From contig JAAYTC010000077.1 of the NCBI GenBank assembly GCA_012518155.1, positions 1-34,300 of the forward strand: 34,300 nt of DNA, in the 5' to 3' direction. Positions 17,082 to 26,993 of the stretch are shown here, piece after piece. Source of the stretch: Bacteroidales bacterium (GTDB taxonomy: Bacteria; Bacteroidota; Bacteroidia; Bacteroidales; Dysgonomonadaceae). The notes below the pieces were generated by a model. The model ran no database searches, was not told where the DNA came from, and worked only from the letters and a program-made list of their open reading frames with translations. Position 1 is the stretch's first letter, and each line of letters opens with the position of its first letter. The position numbers and the translations under genes were made by a program.

Positions 17082-18260
17082 TCAAAAAACTCCTCGGTTC
17101 CTGCGATTCGCGTATAGCCTGAAACGTTGGTTGATGATGGGTTGAACGACATCGAACCAGATGAGGTTCAAGTGATATCTTTTCCCATCGAATAACTGCC
17201 CGCTTTTGTTTATCGTGGCGAGCTGCACGAGAAACCTAGCAAGAAAAAGCAACAGAGAGACTCCGATGGCGATCGGGTTCGAACGAGTTACTCCATAGAG
17301 TAATAAAGCGACGAAAACCATGTAAAAGGCGTATCTAGACGCGGTTTCCCAGCCAAATAGATGCGCGGAAAAACCCTCGTACAGTTGTTTGGTATAGTTA
17401 TATTTCGACTTGAGTGCTTTCCATGTCGAGAAGCTATCCACTATACCGGACTCCGTCATGCCGGCGGGCGATAGTACTACACCGGTTTTCTTTTTTCTGC
17501 CCACCCGGTTAATAAAGAGGTCATCTTCTCCGCCTTCGATATTCAGGACGGACGAGAATCCTTTCTGTTCAAAGAAAAGTGCTTTTTTGTAGGCCATGTT
17601 CCTACCTAATCCCATGAAAGGCTTTCCCGCGATCGCCATCGATAAAAACTTCAGATGATGCAGAAGGTTATCGTACCGGATAAATCGTCGTCCGGCTACT
17701 TTCTTTTCAACATGCAGGCGATTATAACCCAATACCACCTCATTTCCCTTTTGCGCGAACTCCTTGCCAAACTCTCTAAGCCATCGCGAAGAGCAAGGCC
17801 TGCAGTAGGCTTCCGTGAAAAGGAGTACATCGTAACGGGCTGCCTTAATGCCCAAAGTGAGGGCCAGTTTTTTTTCATTCACGGCATCGGCTCCATCCGG
17901 AACGTACGTGTGGTAAAGCCCGGTATACTTCTGTTCAGCCGCTTTCAACACCATGTCCGTTTCATCAGTAGAGCCACTATTTACCACTACCACTTCAAAG
18001 TTTGGGTAGTCCTGTTCTAAGATAAAGGGCAGGTTTTTCTCCAACTCTTCAGCGTCGTTTTTTGAGGTAATAATTACGGATACACCCGGAAGTTCCTCTT
18101 CCGCTATCAACTTATCCACTCTTTTTTTTTCGTACCTGTAGGGACGTTTATAAAAGGAGAGATAGAAAAAAAGTTGTAGAATGAATAACAGTAGCAAACT
18201 ACCGTATAAAACCCATTCCACCGGAGTGAGATGGGGTATGAATGAAAAAAAGTGTGCCAT
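17082..18260 (-). CDS. Family 2 glycosyltransferase, membrane-associated
   Basis: VSVIITSKNDAEELEKNLPFILEQDYPNFEVVVVNSGSTDET; GGEDDLFINRVGRKKKTGVV; N-terminal and C-terminal hydrophobic segments. Confidence 0.92.
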   Translation of the reverse strand: MAHFFSFIPHLTPVEWVLYGSLLLLFILQLFFYLSFYKRPYRYEKKRVDKLIAEEELPGVSVIITSKNDAEELEKNLPFILEQDYPNFEVVVVNSGSTDETDMVLKAAEQKYTGLYHTYVPDGADAVNEKKLALTLGIKAARYDVLLFTEAYCRPCSSRWLREFGKEFAQKGNEVVLGYNRLHVEKKVAGRRFIRYDNLLHHLKFLSMAIAGKPFMGLGRNMAYKKALFFEQKGFSSVLNIEGGEDDLFINRVGRKKKTGVVLSPAGMTESGIVDSFSTWKALKSKYNYTKQLYEGFSAHLFGWETASRYAFYMVFVALLLYGVTRSNPIAIGVSLLLFLARFLVQLATINKSGQLFDGKRYHLNLIWFDVVQPIINQRFRLYANRRNRGVF

Positions 18261-18272
18261 TTCGTTGTCGTG

Positions 18273-19430
18273 TTACAGTAAGTCGGAATAATAAGCGGCC
18301 GGGATATCCCTGCAATTGTATCTTGAGGCCATGCTCTCCCCGTAAGCACCGGCAGAACGGATAGCTATCAAGTCGCCTCTCTTAGCCCGATTTATCGAAC
18401 GCTGCTCGGCGAATACGTCACTCGACTCGCAGATGGGCCCTACCACGTCGTACGGCTCGTTTTGCTCAATTGAACTGAGGTTCTCGATATGGTGATACGC
18501 TTGGTAGAGTGCAGGCCGTATCAAGTCGGTCATCCCCCCGTCCACGATCAAGAAGTTTTTTTGAATTCCCTCTTTAACGAATAATACACGCGAAATAAGG
18601 GAGCCACAAGGAGCCACGATAGAGCGGCCTAGTTCGAAATAGATCTTTTGGCCGGGTTCGGGCATGAGGTGCTTTTTAAACAAACGGAAGTAGGCCTCAA
18701 AATCGGCCAAGGGGAAGTGGTTTGGGTGTTGATAATTGATTCCCAATCCTCCTCCCACGTTAAGGATAGGTAGGGCAATACCTTGTTCCAAAAACCATTG
18801 TTGGATTTTTCGTGCTTTCACACAAAGATCTTCGAAAGAGGAAAGATCGGTAATTTGCGAACCAATATGAAAGTGAAGGCCAACCATTTTCAGGTTTGAG
18901 AGTCCGCTCATTTTCTCAAGCGTTGCCGGAAGGTCTTCTTCGTTAATTCCAAATTTGTTTTCACCGAGGCCGGTAGTTATGTATTTATGTGTACGGGCAT
19001 CCACGTTAGGGTTTACCCGTAAAGCTATTCTCGCTTTCTTGTTCTTTTCTCCCGCTAGGTGGTTGATTACTTCCAGTTCGGGGATCGATTCGGCGTTAAA
19101 GCAAAAAATGTCGTTATCCAGCCCGATATGTATCTCCTTATCGGATTTACCCACACCGGCAAACACGATTTTTTCGGGTGGGAAGCCACACTCCAAGGCT
19201 TGGAGTATCTCGTTGCCACTCACACAGTCGGCGCCAAACCCGTAGGAGGCGATTTCCCGCAAGAGTCGTGAATTAGCATTTGCTTTCACGGCATAATGCA
19301 CGTGAAAAGGCCTGTTTTCTGTTTCTGTTTTTATCGCCTGTAACGTGGCTCGCAACAACTCCATATCATAATAGTAAAACGGAGTGTCGAGTTGTTCAAA
19401 TTTTTCAATGGGAAATATTCCTTTGATCAT
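18273..19430 (-). CDS. lysA: Diaminopimelate decarboxylase
   Basis: FHVHYAVKANANSRLLREIASYGFGADCVSGNEI; VGLHFHIGSQITDL; LNVGGGLGINYQ; GPICESSDVFA; RSAGAYGESMASRYNCR. Confidence 0.96.
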   Translation of the reverse strand: MIKGIFPIEKFEQLDTPFYYYDMELLRATLQAIKTETENRPFHVHYAVKANANSRLLREIASYGFGADCVSGNEILQALECGFPPEKIVFAGVGKSDKEIHIGLDNDIFCFNAESIPELEVINHLAGEKNKKARIALRVNPNVDARTHKYITTGLGENKFGINEEDLPATLEKMSGLSNLKMVGLHFHIGSQITDLSSFEDLCVKARKIQQWFLEQGIALPILNVGGGLGINYQHPNHFPLADFEAYFRLFKKHLMPEPGQKIYFELGRSIVAPCGSLISRVLFVKEGIQKNFLIVDGGMTDLIRPALYQAYHHIENLSSIEQNEPYDVVGPICESSDVFAEQRSINRAKRGDLIAIRSAGAYGESMASRYNCRDIPAAYYSDLL

Positions 19431-19502
19431 TGGTGTGAATCGCTAAAAATGTAAGTAGTACCACAGCATATGACGCGAAATTACGATTTTTTCGCCGATA
19501 TT

Positions 19503-20420
19503 TCACCTCCCGAGGAAAGAATATGCCTGTTCCACCTTTTGTTCCAAGGAATTTGAGGCGTCTATCCAATGGATAATAAAACCTCTGCGTTCCATTCCCC
19601 TGAACCATGTCATTTGTCGTTTTGCAAACTGATGAATAGCAATTTCGAGCCGGCGAAACATCTCATCGTGGCTCATCTTTCCGATTACATGAAGCGTAAC
19701 AAACTTATATTCCAGCCCGTAATAGAGCAGGTCGTCTGCCTTTACGCCCGAGTCGAGGATGCTTTGCACCTCTTCAATCATTCCTTCCTGTAGGCGCGTG
19801 CGCAATCGGTCGGTGATTTTTTTTCGACGCAGTTCCCTTGTAATATTAAGGCCAAGGATAATGCTCTCCACGGGGGCAAAGGTTGTTGCATCGCTCTTTT
19901 GTTTCGATTTATACGCTTCTATCTCGATGGCCCGAATGGCTCTTTTTTTATTTTCAGTGTCCGTGATATTGTGTAATGGCCGGTAATCGCTCAGGATTGA
20001 AGTGAGCTCTGACAATGATTTTTGTTCCAAGTCATCCCTTAGTCCAGGGTTAGGGGGCACATCGGGTAGGTGGTATCCTTTCAGTATCGATTCGATGTAG
20101 AGCCCCGTTCCCCCGCAGAGGATCGGTGTTTTTTCCCGTGCTAGAATTTCGTTATAAGCTTCATGAAAATCGTGTTGATAATCAAACAGCGTGTATTTAT
20201 CCCCCGGCATTCGAATATCGATCAAATGATAGGGGACTTGGGTTCCGCCCACGGCGTACTCGGAAAGATCTTTACCCGTTCCGATATCCATCTTCTTGTA
20301 GACTTGACGGGAGTCGGCACTTATAATTTCGCCGTTCAGGTTGTACGCGAGTTGTACGGCGAGTTCGGTTTTCCCGCTCGCGGTAGGTCCTAAAACAGTA
20401 ATTAAATTCCTTTTCCCCAT
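19503..20420 (-). CDS. miaA: tRNA dimethylallyltransferase MiaA
   Basis: Start at ATG 20420 (MGKRNLITVLGPTASGKTELAVQLAYNLNGEIISADSRQVYKKMDIGTGK); GGTGLYIESILKG. The longer ORF to 20609 is an upstream in-frame extension overlapping the TPM gene. Confidence 0.95.
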   Translation of the reverse strand: MGKRNLITVLGPTASGKTELAVQLAYNLNGEIISADSRQVYKKMDIGTGKDLSEYAVGGTQVPYHLIDIRMPGDKYTLFDYQHDFHEAYNEILAREKTPILCGGTGLYIESILKGYHLPDVPPNPGLRDDLEQKSLSELTSILSDYRPLHNITDTENKKRAIRAIEIEAYKSKQKSDATTFAPVESIILGLNITRELRRKKITDRLRTRLQEGMIEEVQSILDSGVKADDLLYYGLEYKFVTLHVIGKMSHDEMFRRLEIAIHQFAKRQMTWFRGMERRGFIIHWIDASNSLEQKVEQAYSFLGR

Positions 20421-20424
20421 GATT

Positions 20425-21228
20425 TTACCAACTTCCACCGGCACCTCCGCCCCCGAAACGGCCCCCTCCACCGCCACCAAATCCTCCTCCGAATCCGCCA
20501 CCACTGCCGAATCCCCCGCCGAATCCACCCGACCTTCTGCCGGATGGTGGAAAGAAAAGAGGAGGGATGGTGCCCCGGTGATGGCCATCGCCATCGATAT
20601 GCTGATCACCTCCGCCCCGGGAGATAAGCACGAAGAAGAGTACCACTACTGCCAAAATAATGATAAGAGCAAGAATGGGAATGCCTTCTCTCTCTTCTTC
20701 TTCTGCTGCAAATTCACCCGAGAGACGTGAAATCAAGGCGTCTATTGCCGCGTTAGCACCGCTAAAATAATCGTTTTCAATAAAATGGGGAATCATTCGA
20801 TCGCGCACGATCCTGCCGGCATAAGCATCGTTAACGCGTGCTTCCAGGCCGTATCCCGTGGCAATGAACGCTTGTCCCCGGCTATTCCCTATCTTCGGTT
20901 TTATTAAAATTACTGCCCCGTTGTCCTTACTCTTCTGGCCGATTTCCCATTTTTCTCCCAAACGGAACGCGAAGTCCGACACGGCATAACCTCCTAATTC
21001 GTTTACCGTAACCACGTAGATCTGTGTAGACGTTGAGTCGTTGTAGGCACGCAGTTTTTGCTCAAGTGCCTGTTCTTCGGCAGATGAAAAAAGGCCGGCA
21101 AAGTCGTTTACCAGCCGATAAGGAATCATCGGGCCGGGAATATCTTGCGACGACACGTTCCGCGAAAAAAGTGTCAACAAGAAAACGAGGAGTAACCCAT
21201 GAATTCTACTCTTTAATAATAACCTCAT
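20425..21228 (-). CDS. TPM domain-containing (YgcG-like) membrane protein with Gly-rich C-terminus
   Basis: Signal peptide; LVNDFAGLFSSAEEQALEQKLRAYNDSTSTQIYVVTVNELGGYAVSDFAFRLGEKWEIGQKSKDNGAVILI; C-terminal GGGFGGGFGGGGGGRFGGGGAGGSW. Confidence 0.92.
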   Translation of the reverse strand: MRLLLKSRIHGLLLVFLLTLFSRNVSSQDIPGPMIPYRLVNDFAGLFSSAEEQALEQKLRAYNDSTSTQIYVVTVNELGGYAVSDFAFRLGEKWEIGQKSKDNGAVILIKPKIGNSRGQAFIATGYGLEARVNDAYAGRIVRDRMIPHFIENDYFSGANAAIDALISRLSGEFAAEEEEREGIPILALIIILAVVVLFFVLISRGGGDQHIDGDGHHRGTIPPLFFPPSGRRSGGFGGGFGSGGGFGGGFGGGGGGRFGGGGAGGSW

Positions 21229-21631
21229 CGCCTAATTCATTTTCATTGTCTTCGGACGCCGGGTAACGAGCTTTGAGCAACTCACCCACTTTCGCTACTG
21301 CCCTGCATATCCCTTCCATGATCTCATCTCTTCTGAAACAGGAGAGCATCTCATCGAGTGCCTCGTCCCAAAAGTTGTTATCAATTGTTTCATCTACGAT
21401 TTTCCGGTCGCCGTAGATGGCCGCTTTGTGATAGGAGGGAGCCACGTAAATAAGCACACCATTCTGATGGCGGGTTTCGTGCATCTTTAGTTTTTGAAAT
21501 TTCCGGGAAGCAGCTTCCAGCGGATCGCCCTTACAGTGCTTTGCTACACATACCCGGATTTCACCGGACGTGTGGTTTTCAGCGTGCCGGATAGCGGAAG
21601 TTATAATATCCAGTTCTTCTTTTTGTAGCAT
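21206..21631 (-). CDS. TPM domain-containing protein (short)
   Basis: 141 aa; ITSAIRHAENHTSGEIRVCVAKHCKGDPLEAASRKFQKLKMHETRHQNGVLIYVAPSYHKAAIYGDRKI. Confidence 0.9.
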   Translation of the reverse strand: MLQKEELDIITSAIRHAENHTSGEIRVCVAKHCKGDPLEAASRKFQKLKMHETRHQNGVLIYVAPSYHKAAIYGDRKIVDETIDNNFWDEALDEMLSCFRRDEIMEGICRAVAKVGELLKARYPASEDNENELGDEVIIKE

Positions 21632-21637
21632 GATGGA

Positions 21638-22219
21638 TTAAAATACCACTTGCGGGGCAGTCTGCGCTTCAGGTACCGCTTCGAAGTATGCTTTCGGTTC
21701 GAATTTAAACCAGCCCGCGTAAATTACTTGTGGAAACTTTCGAATATAGGAATTGTAGTCGCGCGCCATCTCGTTGAATCGGTTACGCTCCACCGATATC
21801 CTGTTTTCGCTTCCAGCCAACTCATCCTGCAGTGCTAGAAAATTTTGATTGGCTTTGAGCTCGGGGTAATTTTCCTGTATCAATAGGAGTCTCCCAAGTG
21901 CTTGGCTTACTTGGTTTTGAGCTTGTTGATACTCTTGCAATGCCTCTTCCGTTAGGTTTTCGGGATCAATGACTGTTTGGGTAGCACGGGCACGTGCCTC
22001 TGTAACCTGGGTGAATGTTTCCTGCTCGTGTTGAGCGTAACCCTTTACCGTGTTTACCAGATTGGGAATCAAATCAGCTCGCCGCTGGTACGCGTTCTGC
22101 ACGTTACCCCACTGCGAGGTTACCGCCTCCTGCTTTTCTACCATACGGTTATATCCCTGGCAACTCGAGAGCACCATCGCTCCTGCCACGATCACTAAAA
22201 TATAAAATAAGTTTCTCAT
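21638..22219 (-). CDS. LemA family protein
   Basis: Lipoprotein-like N-terminus (VLSSCQGYNRMVEKQEAVTSQWGNVQNAYQRRADLIPNLVNTVKGYAQHEQETF), ENRISVERNRFNEMARDYNSYIRKFP. Confidence 0.96.
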   Translation of the reverse strand: MRNLFYILVIVAGAMVLSSCQGYNRMVEKQEAVTSQWGNVQNAYQRRADLIPNLVNTVKGYAQHEQETFTQVTEARARATQTVIDPENLTEEALQEYQQAQNQVSQALGRLLLIQENYPELKANQNFLALQDELAGSENRISVERNRFNEMARDYNSYIRKFPQVIYAGWFKFEPKAYFEAVPEAQTAPQVVF

Positions 22220-22388
22220 ACTGATATGAATAATTTATTGTATTGTTGACTAATATCCAGCTGTTCATCCGGTCTCCCTCACCTAATTGAGAGACAATTC
22301 TCCAACAAAAGTAAAACAATTTTTGCTTGATGGTGTTCGATATGGGAAATATTAAACGTGATTTTTTTCATAATTTTACGAACACGTA

Positions 22389-22396
22389 CAAAGATA
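22389..22396 (-). promoter_or_regulatory. -7 box TATCTTTG (minus), candidate promoter of lemA-TPM-TPM-miaA
   Basis: CAAAGATA on the plus strand; fits the TAnnTTTG consensus. Confidence 0.45.
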
Positions 22397-22407
22397 GTTT
22401 TTTTTTA

Positions 22408-22415
22408 TATCTTTG
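22408..22415 (+). promoter_or_regulatory. -7 box TATCTTTG (distal) upstream of DUF3078 gene
   Basis: TAnnTTTG match read directly. Confidence 0.45.
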
Positions 22416-22478
22416 CAATAAGACAGGGTGAGCCTCGGAAAACTGTGGACAAGCTCCTGTTTTTCTCACGGCTTTCAC

Positions 22479-22486
22479 TATCTTTG
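22479..22486 (+). promoter_or_regulatory. -7 box TATCTTTG (proximal) upstream of DUF3078 gene
   Basis: Second identical -7 box 39 bp upstream of the ATG at 22525. Confidence 0.45.
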
Positions 22487-22524
22487 TGTTACGGAAGAAT
22501 ATAAAAGATTAATGGAATGACGAT

Positions 22525-24123
22525 ATGAAGCGATTATTCTTTTCTTTAATAGTATCATTTTTTTCAATAGGTGCCATGGTCGCCTTCAACGCGAGGGTGA
22601 TGCCTGAGCCGGTGAGTGTATTAGACAGTACCGACATCTTTCACGATATTACGGATATAAGTAAACAGATCAAGCAACGCGCCGCACGATCCGAATTAAA
22701 TCAATCCCCTGATACATCGCTACAGGTTCCCATCACGATACCTGAACAGACAACAGAAGCACCCGAGATGCCTGATGGGTTGATATTTCCCTCGGTAGAT
22801 TCAATCGTATCGGTAGATTCGATCGTGCCAATCGCTGACCTTATTATTAAAAAAAACCCGCTCGATTCACTCTACAGCAGAAAAGAGAACGGCACGCTGC
22901 AGTTACCTCTCTACACCTATAATACTGAAGCGATGCGGGGACTTACGTTCCGGGATACGCTTTTTTACAGTCCTCTTTTTCTACCCATGATTTTCACGGG
23001 ACAAATGTTGCCGCGTAATTTAACAATATATCCCCAAGATGATTTAACGGGCAGTGGGATGTTGATTCCATGGGAAAAGACGTTCAGGCCCCAATTAAGA
23101 CACGCTGATTTCGTGCGAGATGTGCGGCGTGACTACTATATGACATACCCCGATAGGATTCGATACTCGGTGCTGAGCTTCGACTCGATCCCGAGTGCCG
23201 TGGGAGGTGACGAGATGGTGCGGGAGACGTTTAATCCATTTCGTGAACTTATCGGTGCCGAAACCACCTATTCGTTAGATGCCCCCGGTGTGGAGGGTGT
23301 TACAATTAGGCGCAGGTATTGGGTGCGCTCGGGAGAGCATTCGTTTCAGTTCGCGCAGAACCATTTTTCAGATAATTGGCACAAGGGGGGGACCAACAAC
23401 TTGAATTTTAATAGTTATAATGTGTTCAGAGCCAATTATAAGAAAGAAAAAGTCAAATTTAACAATACATTAGAGTGGCGTCTCCAGGTTTTCAATGCAC
23501 CTGACGATACCATCAGGAGTTATCGCATTGGTAATGATCTTATTCGATATTACGGCGACTTCGGGGTGGATGCTTTTCTGAAGGGCTGGTCTTACTCTAT
23601 GAACCTTGAGGCCAAATCTCAGTTGTTTAATGGGTATCCGGTCAATTCGAATGACTTGAGGTCTGCCTTTCTCTCTCCCTTGTATACAAACGTGGGGGTG
23701 GGGTTGAAATACAATCTTGATAAGAGATCAGAAAAGGTGCGCCATCGTAGATTACGTTGGGACTTGTCTATTTCTCCGATATCTATTAGTCATCGCTACG
23801 TTTGGAACGACTCGGTGAATGTAACCCGATACGGTATTCCCGAAGGGGAAAAATCACTTTTGGACTTTGGTACTACCATTACATCGAACATTACTTACGA
23901 CATCACGAGATACATCACATGGAGGTCAAGGTTGTACTATTTTACCCCGTACGATAAAGTGGTCTCTGAGTTTGAGAACACCCTTAACATGGCGTTGAGC
24001 AATGCTTTCTCCACTACTATTTATCTACACGTTCGGTTCGATGATAGCGTTCCGGCTGACCCCGATTTCAAGTACTGGCAAATTAATCAAACGCTCAGCT
24101 TCGGGTTAAACTACAAGTGGTAG
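22525..24123 (+). CDS. DUF3078-like outer-membrane-associated protein
   Basis: 532 aa with signal peptide; FAQNHFSDNWHKGGTNNLNFNSYNVFRANYKKEKVKFNNTLEWRLQVF and beta-rich C-terminus ending in an aromatic-rich strand (QTLSFGLNYKW). Confidence 0.8.
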   Translation: MKRLFFSLIVSFFSIGAMVAFNARVMPEPVSVLDSTDIFHDITDISKQIKQRAARSELNQSPDTSLQVPITIPEQTTEAPEMPDGLIFPSVDSIVSVDSIVPIADLIIKKNPLDSLYSRKENGTLQLPLYTYNTEAMRGLTFRDTLFYSPLFLPMIFTGQMLPRNLTIYPQDDLTGSGMLIPWEKTFRPQLRHADFVRDVRRDYYMTYPDRIRYSVLSFDSIPSAVGGDEMVRETFNPFRELIGAETTYSLDAPGVEGVTIRRRYWVRSGEHSFQFAQNHFSDNWHKGGTNNLNFNSYNVFRANYKKEKVKFNNTLEWRLQVFNAPDDTIRSYRIGNDLIRYYGDFGVDAFLKGWSYSMNLEAKSQLFNGYPVNSNDLRSAFLSPLYTNVGVGLKYNLDKRSEKVRHRRLRWDLSISPISISHRYVWNDSVNVTRYGIPEGEKSLLDFGTTITSNITYDITRYITWRSRLYYFTPYDKVVSEFENTLNMALSNAFSTTIYLHVRFDDSVPADPDFKYWQINQTLSFGLNYKW

Positions 24124-24147
24124 GTTCGTTTTATTTTGAATGCGAAT

Positions 24148-25173
24148 TTAGCTGAAGCGAGCTCCTTTCTCTATCGTGTACCCGTTGAGAAGCTCCTTGA
24201 TTGATAGGCGCTTTTTTCCCGCGAGCTGGATATCCGTTATCCCAATGATTCCATCTTTGACCGTTACATGAAGGTAACTTTTGTTATCCGTAACAAGGGT
24301 GCCCGGTTGCACATCACGGGGCATGGCAACTGTTTCTTGCCCAACTATCTTGCTCCCGTACACCTTTACACGCGAGGGTTCCATTAAATTATCCGAATGA
24401 AGTTCGGTCCACGCGGCCGGATAGGGCGACAGCCCGCGGATAAAATTAAATACCACGTTCGCCTCCTTTTCCCAGTCCACGCGGCAATCGTCGCTGAAAA
24501 TCTTGGGTGCGGGCTTTAAAGAAGCTTCATCGCTCACGAGTTCTCGCTGAGGCGTGGGGCGTGCGGTGCCCTCCATGATTGCATCCACTGTTTTTAACAC
24601 CAGTCCCGCTCCCATCTTCATCAACCTGTCGTGCAGGCTGCCCGCGGTATCGTCCGTGGTGATTGCCGTCTTTTCTCGGAAGAGAATGGCTCCGGTGTCG
24701 ATATCGTGGGAAAGAAAAAAGGTGGTGACGCCGGTCTCCTTTTCGCCGTTTATGATGGCCCAGTTAATGGGGGCAGCTCCCCGGTATTGCGGCAGGAGTG
24801 ACGAATGGAGGTTAAACGTGCCTTGGGGGGGCATATTCCAAACTACTTCGGGTAACATGCGAAAGGCAACTACCACCTGTAGGTCGGCTTTCAACTCTTT
24901 TAAATCTTTCAGGAATCCTTCCTCTTTCAACTTTTCAGGCTGCAGCACCGTAAGTCCTTTTTCCAACGCGTACTGCTTCACCGGCGACGATTGAAGCTTG
25001 TAGCCCCTTCCGGCGGGTTTATCAGGCATCGTGATCACCCCAACCACGTTGTACCCGTTTTCGACCAGTGCCTTGAGAGACTCCACCGCGAAGTGGGGTG
25101 TTCCCATGAAAACAATCCTGACCCGGTCCTTCCCTTTATGTTTATCTCCTATGTTCATTGATATAGTATTCAT
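24148..25173 (-). CDS. fmt: Methionyl-tRNA formyltransferase
   Basis: RIVFMGTPHFAVESLKALVENGYNVVGVITMPDKPAGRG; FNLHSSLLPQYRGAAPINWAIINGEKETGVTTFFLSHDIDTG. The start codon may lie slightly downstream of 25173. Confidence 0.96.
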   Translation of the reverse strand: MNTISMNIGDKHKGKDRVRIVFMGTPHFAVESLKALVENGYNVVGVITMPDKPAGRGYKLQSSPVKQYALEKGLTVLQPEKLKEEGFLKDLKELKADLQVVVAFRMLPEVVWNMPPQGTFNLHSSLLPQYRGAAPINWAIINGEKETGVTTFFLSHDIDTGAILFREKTAITTDDTAGSLHDRLMKMGAGLVLKTVDAIMEGTARPTPQRELVSDEASLKPAPKIFSDDCRVDWEKEANVVFNFIRGLSPYPAAWTELHSDNLMEPSRVKVYGSKIVGQETVAMPRDVQPGTLVTDNKSYLHVTVKDGIIGITDIQLAGKKRLSIKELLNGYTIEKGARFS

Positions 25174-25202
25174 AACAACATTCGTTCCAATTATTCGAAT
25201 TT

Positions 25203-26993
25203 CTACTCATCCAAATCAGAGTAATGTTCCACCAACACCTCACGATAAGAGTTGAAAACCGAAGACTGAGATAGAATTCCCTTGTATACCCCCTCTTTAT
25301 CCACTACAGGGAGGTTCCACGCTTTGGTATTCTCGAAGGTGTCCATCACCTCTTCCATGGTGGAGTTGATGTCTATTTGAGCGGGGGCTCCAACCATGAA
25401 TTTTTCTACCGTGAACCGGTCATACAGTTCCGGGCGGAACATGATGTTACGGATGTCGTTCATCATCACCAATCCCACTAACACGTTATTATTATCCACC
25501 ACGGGGAATATATTTCTATTGGAGGTGGAGATCACCCTTACCATCTCTCCCAGCGTCATATCCGGCTTTACGGTGGGAATATCTTTTTCCAGCAATTCAT
25601 CTATTTTTAGGAAGGTAAGCACGGCTTTATCCTTATGGTGGGTAATTAACTCTCCTCTTTTCGCGAGGCGCTTCGCGTAGATACTGTGTTTTTCAAATAC
25701 CAAGATGGTCGCGTAGGAAGTCAACGACACGATCATAAGCGGCAAGAAAAGCTCGTATCCTCCCGTGAGCTCCGCGATGAGGAACGTACCGGTCAACGGG
25801 GCATGCATCACCCCGGCCATCACGCCCGCCATTCCCATCAACGCGAAATTTTCTTCCGGCAAAAGCATGATATACCCCGATTGGTTGAGGGAGTAAGAAA
25901 AAACAAAACCCACGATACATCCTAAAAATAGGGTAGGAGCGAACACTCCCCCCGTACCTCCCCCACCGTTTGTAGCACTGGTGGCGAACACTTTAAACAG
26001 CACCACGAAAATTAAAAAGATTACTACAACCCACCGGCTTTCCATGTTGTAAAAGAGACTTTCGTTCGTGAGTGTAAGAAAGCCGTCTCCTCCCGCGAGC
26101 AAGGTGTTGATGGTGTTGTATCCCTCCCCGTATAGCGGGGGGAAAAAGAAGATCAGTACGCTCAACATCGCACCTCCCAGCATAAAACGCTTCCAGTGTG
26201 AGAGTCGGTGAAAGATCCCCTCGCACCAACTCATGGAGCGAACCACGTAGAGCGATAAGAGGCCGCAAACGATACCGAGCAAGATAACATAGGGAATGCG
26301 ATCCAAAAGGAAGGGTTCCATTTGAGAGAACGCGAACATGGCTCCCATACCCGTGAGCAGGTAAGAGACCGTGGTCGCGGTAACGGCAGTAACCAGAAGT
26401 GGCATGATAGACGACATGGTGAGATCGAGGAGTAGCACTTCGATCACGAAGAGTATGCCCGCGATTGGCGCTTTGAAAATACCCGCGATAGCCCCGGCTG
26501 CACCGCAGCCTACCAGGATCATCAAGCTCTGCTGCTCCAGCCGGAAGAAGCTGCCCAAGTTGGAACCGATGGCTGAACCGGTGAGTACGATGGGGGCCTC
26601 AGCTCCTACCGATCCTCCAAAACCGATGGTTACGGAGCTTGCGACCAGCGACGAGTAGGTATTGTGTGGTTTAATCCTGCTCTTGCGTTGTGAGATGGCA
26701 AAAAGGATCTTGGTTACACCGTGGCTGATATCGTCCTTTACAATATACCGAACATACAGCCCCGCGATAAGGATGCCCGCGATGGGGAAAAGAAGATAGG
26801 AGAAGTTCACGGTTTCTTGGCTGAATATCTCTGTGAGGAATGTCTGAAAAAAATGGATAGCCGTTTTTAGCACGTACGCGGCCAGCGCGGTCAAGATTCC
26901 CACCAAAAAGCAAATTATGAGCAGGAAGTGACGCTCTTTGATGTGGGAGTCTCTCCAGGCAAAAAATCGATTGAGTAATTCTTTTAACTGCAT
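25203..26993 (-). CDS. ClC-family chloride channel/antiporter with C-terminal CBS domain pair
   Basis: GFGGSVGAEAPIVLTGSAIGSNLG, GCGAAGAIAGIFKAPIAGILFVIEVL, GGGGTGGVFAPTLFLGC, MAGVMAGVMHAPLTGTFLIAELTGGYELFLPLM; two CBS repeats. Confidence 0.95.
   Translation of the reverse strand: MQLKELLNRFFAWRDSHIKERHFLLIICFLVGILTALAAYVLKTAIHFFQTFLTEIFSQETVNFSYLLFPIAGILIAGLYVRYIVKDDISHGVTKILFAISQRKSRIKPHNTYSSLVASSVTIGFGGSVGAEAPIVLTGSAIGSNLGSFFRLEQQSLMILVGCGAAGAIAGIFKAPIAGILFVIEVLLLDLTMSSIMPLLVTAVTATTVSYLLTGMGAMFAFSQMEPFLLDRIPYVILLGIVCGLLSLYVVRSMSWCEGIFHRLSHWKRFMLGGAMLSVLIFFFPPLYGEGYNTINTLLAGGDGFLTLTNESLFYNMESRWVVVIFLIFVVLFKVFATSATNGGGGTGGVFAPTLFLGCIVGFVFSYSLNQSGYIMLLPEENFALMGMAGVMAGVMHAPLTGTFLIAELTGGYELFLPLMIVSLTSYATILVFEKHSIYAKRLAKRGELITHHKDKAVLTFLKIDELLEKDIPTVKPDMTLGEMVRVISTSNRNIFPVVDNNNVLVGLVMMNDIRNIMFRPELYDRFTVEKFMVGAPAQIDINSTMEEVMDTFENTKAWNLPVVDKEGVYKGILSQSSVFNSYREVLVEHYSDLDE

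Noticed and set aside
16880-17152. Minus-strand 90-aa ORF
   Set aside because: Overlaps the glycosyltransferase 3' end in another frame and covers the HtrA promoter region; no recognisable domain.
19503-20609. Long start for miaA at 20609
   Set aside because: The extension translates the Gly-rich TPM coding region out of frame; the ATG at 20420 gives the canonical MiaA N-terminus.
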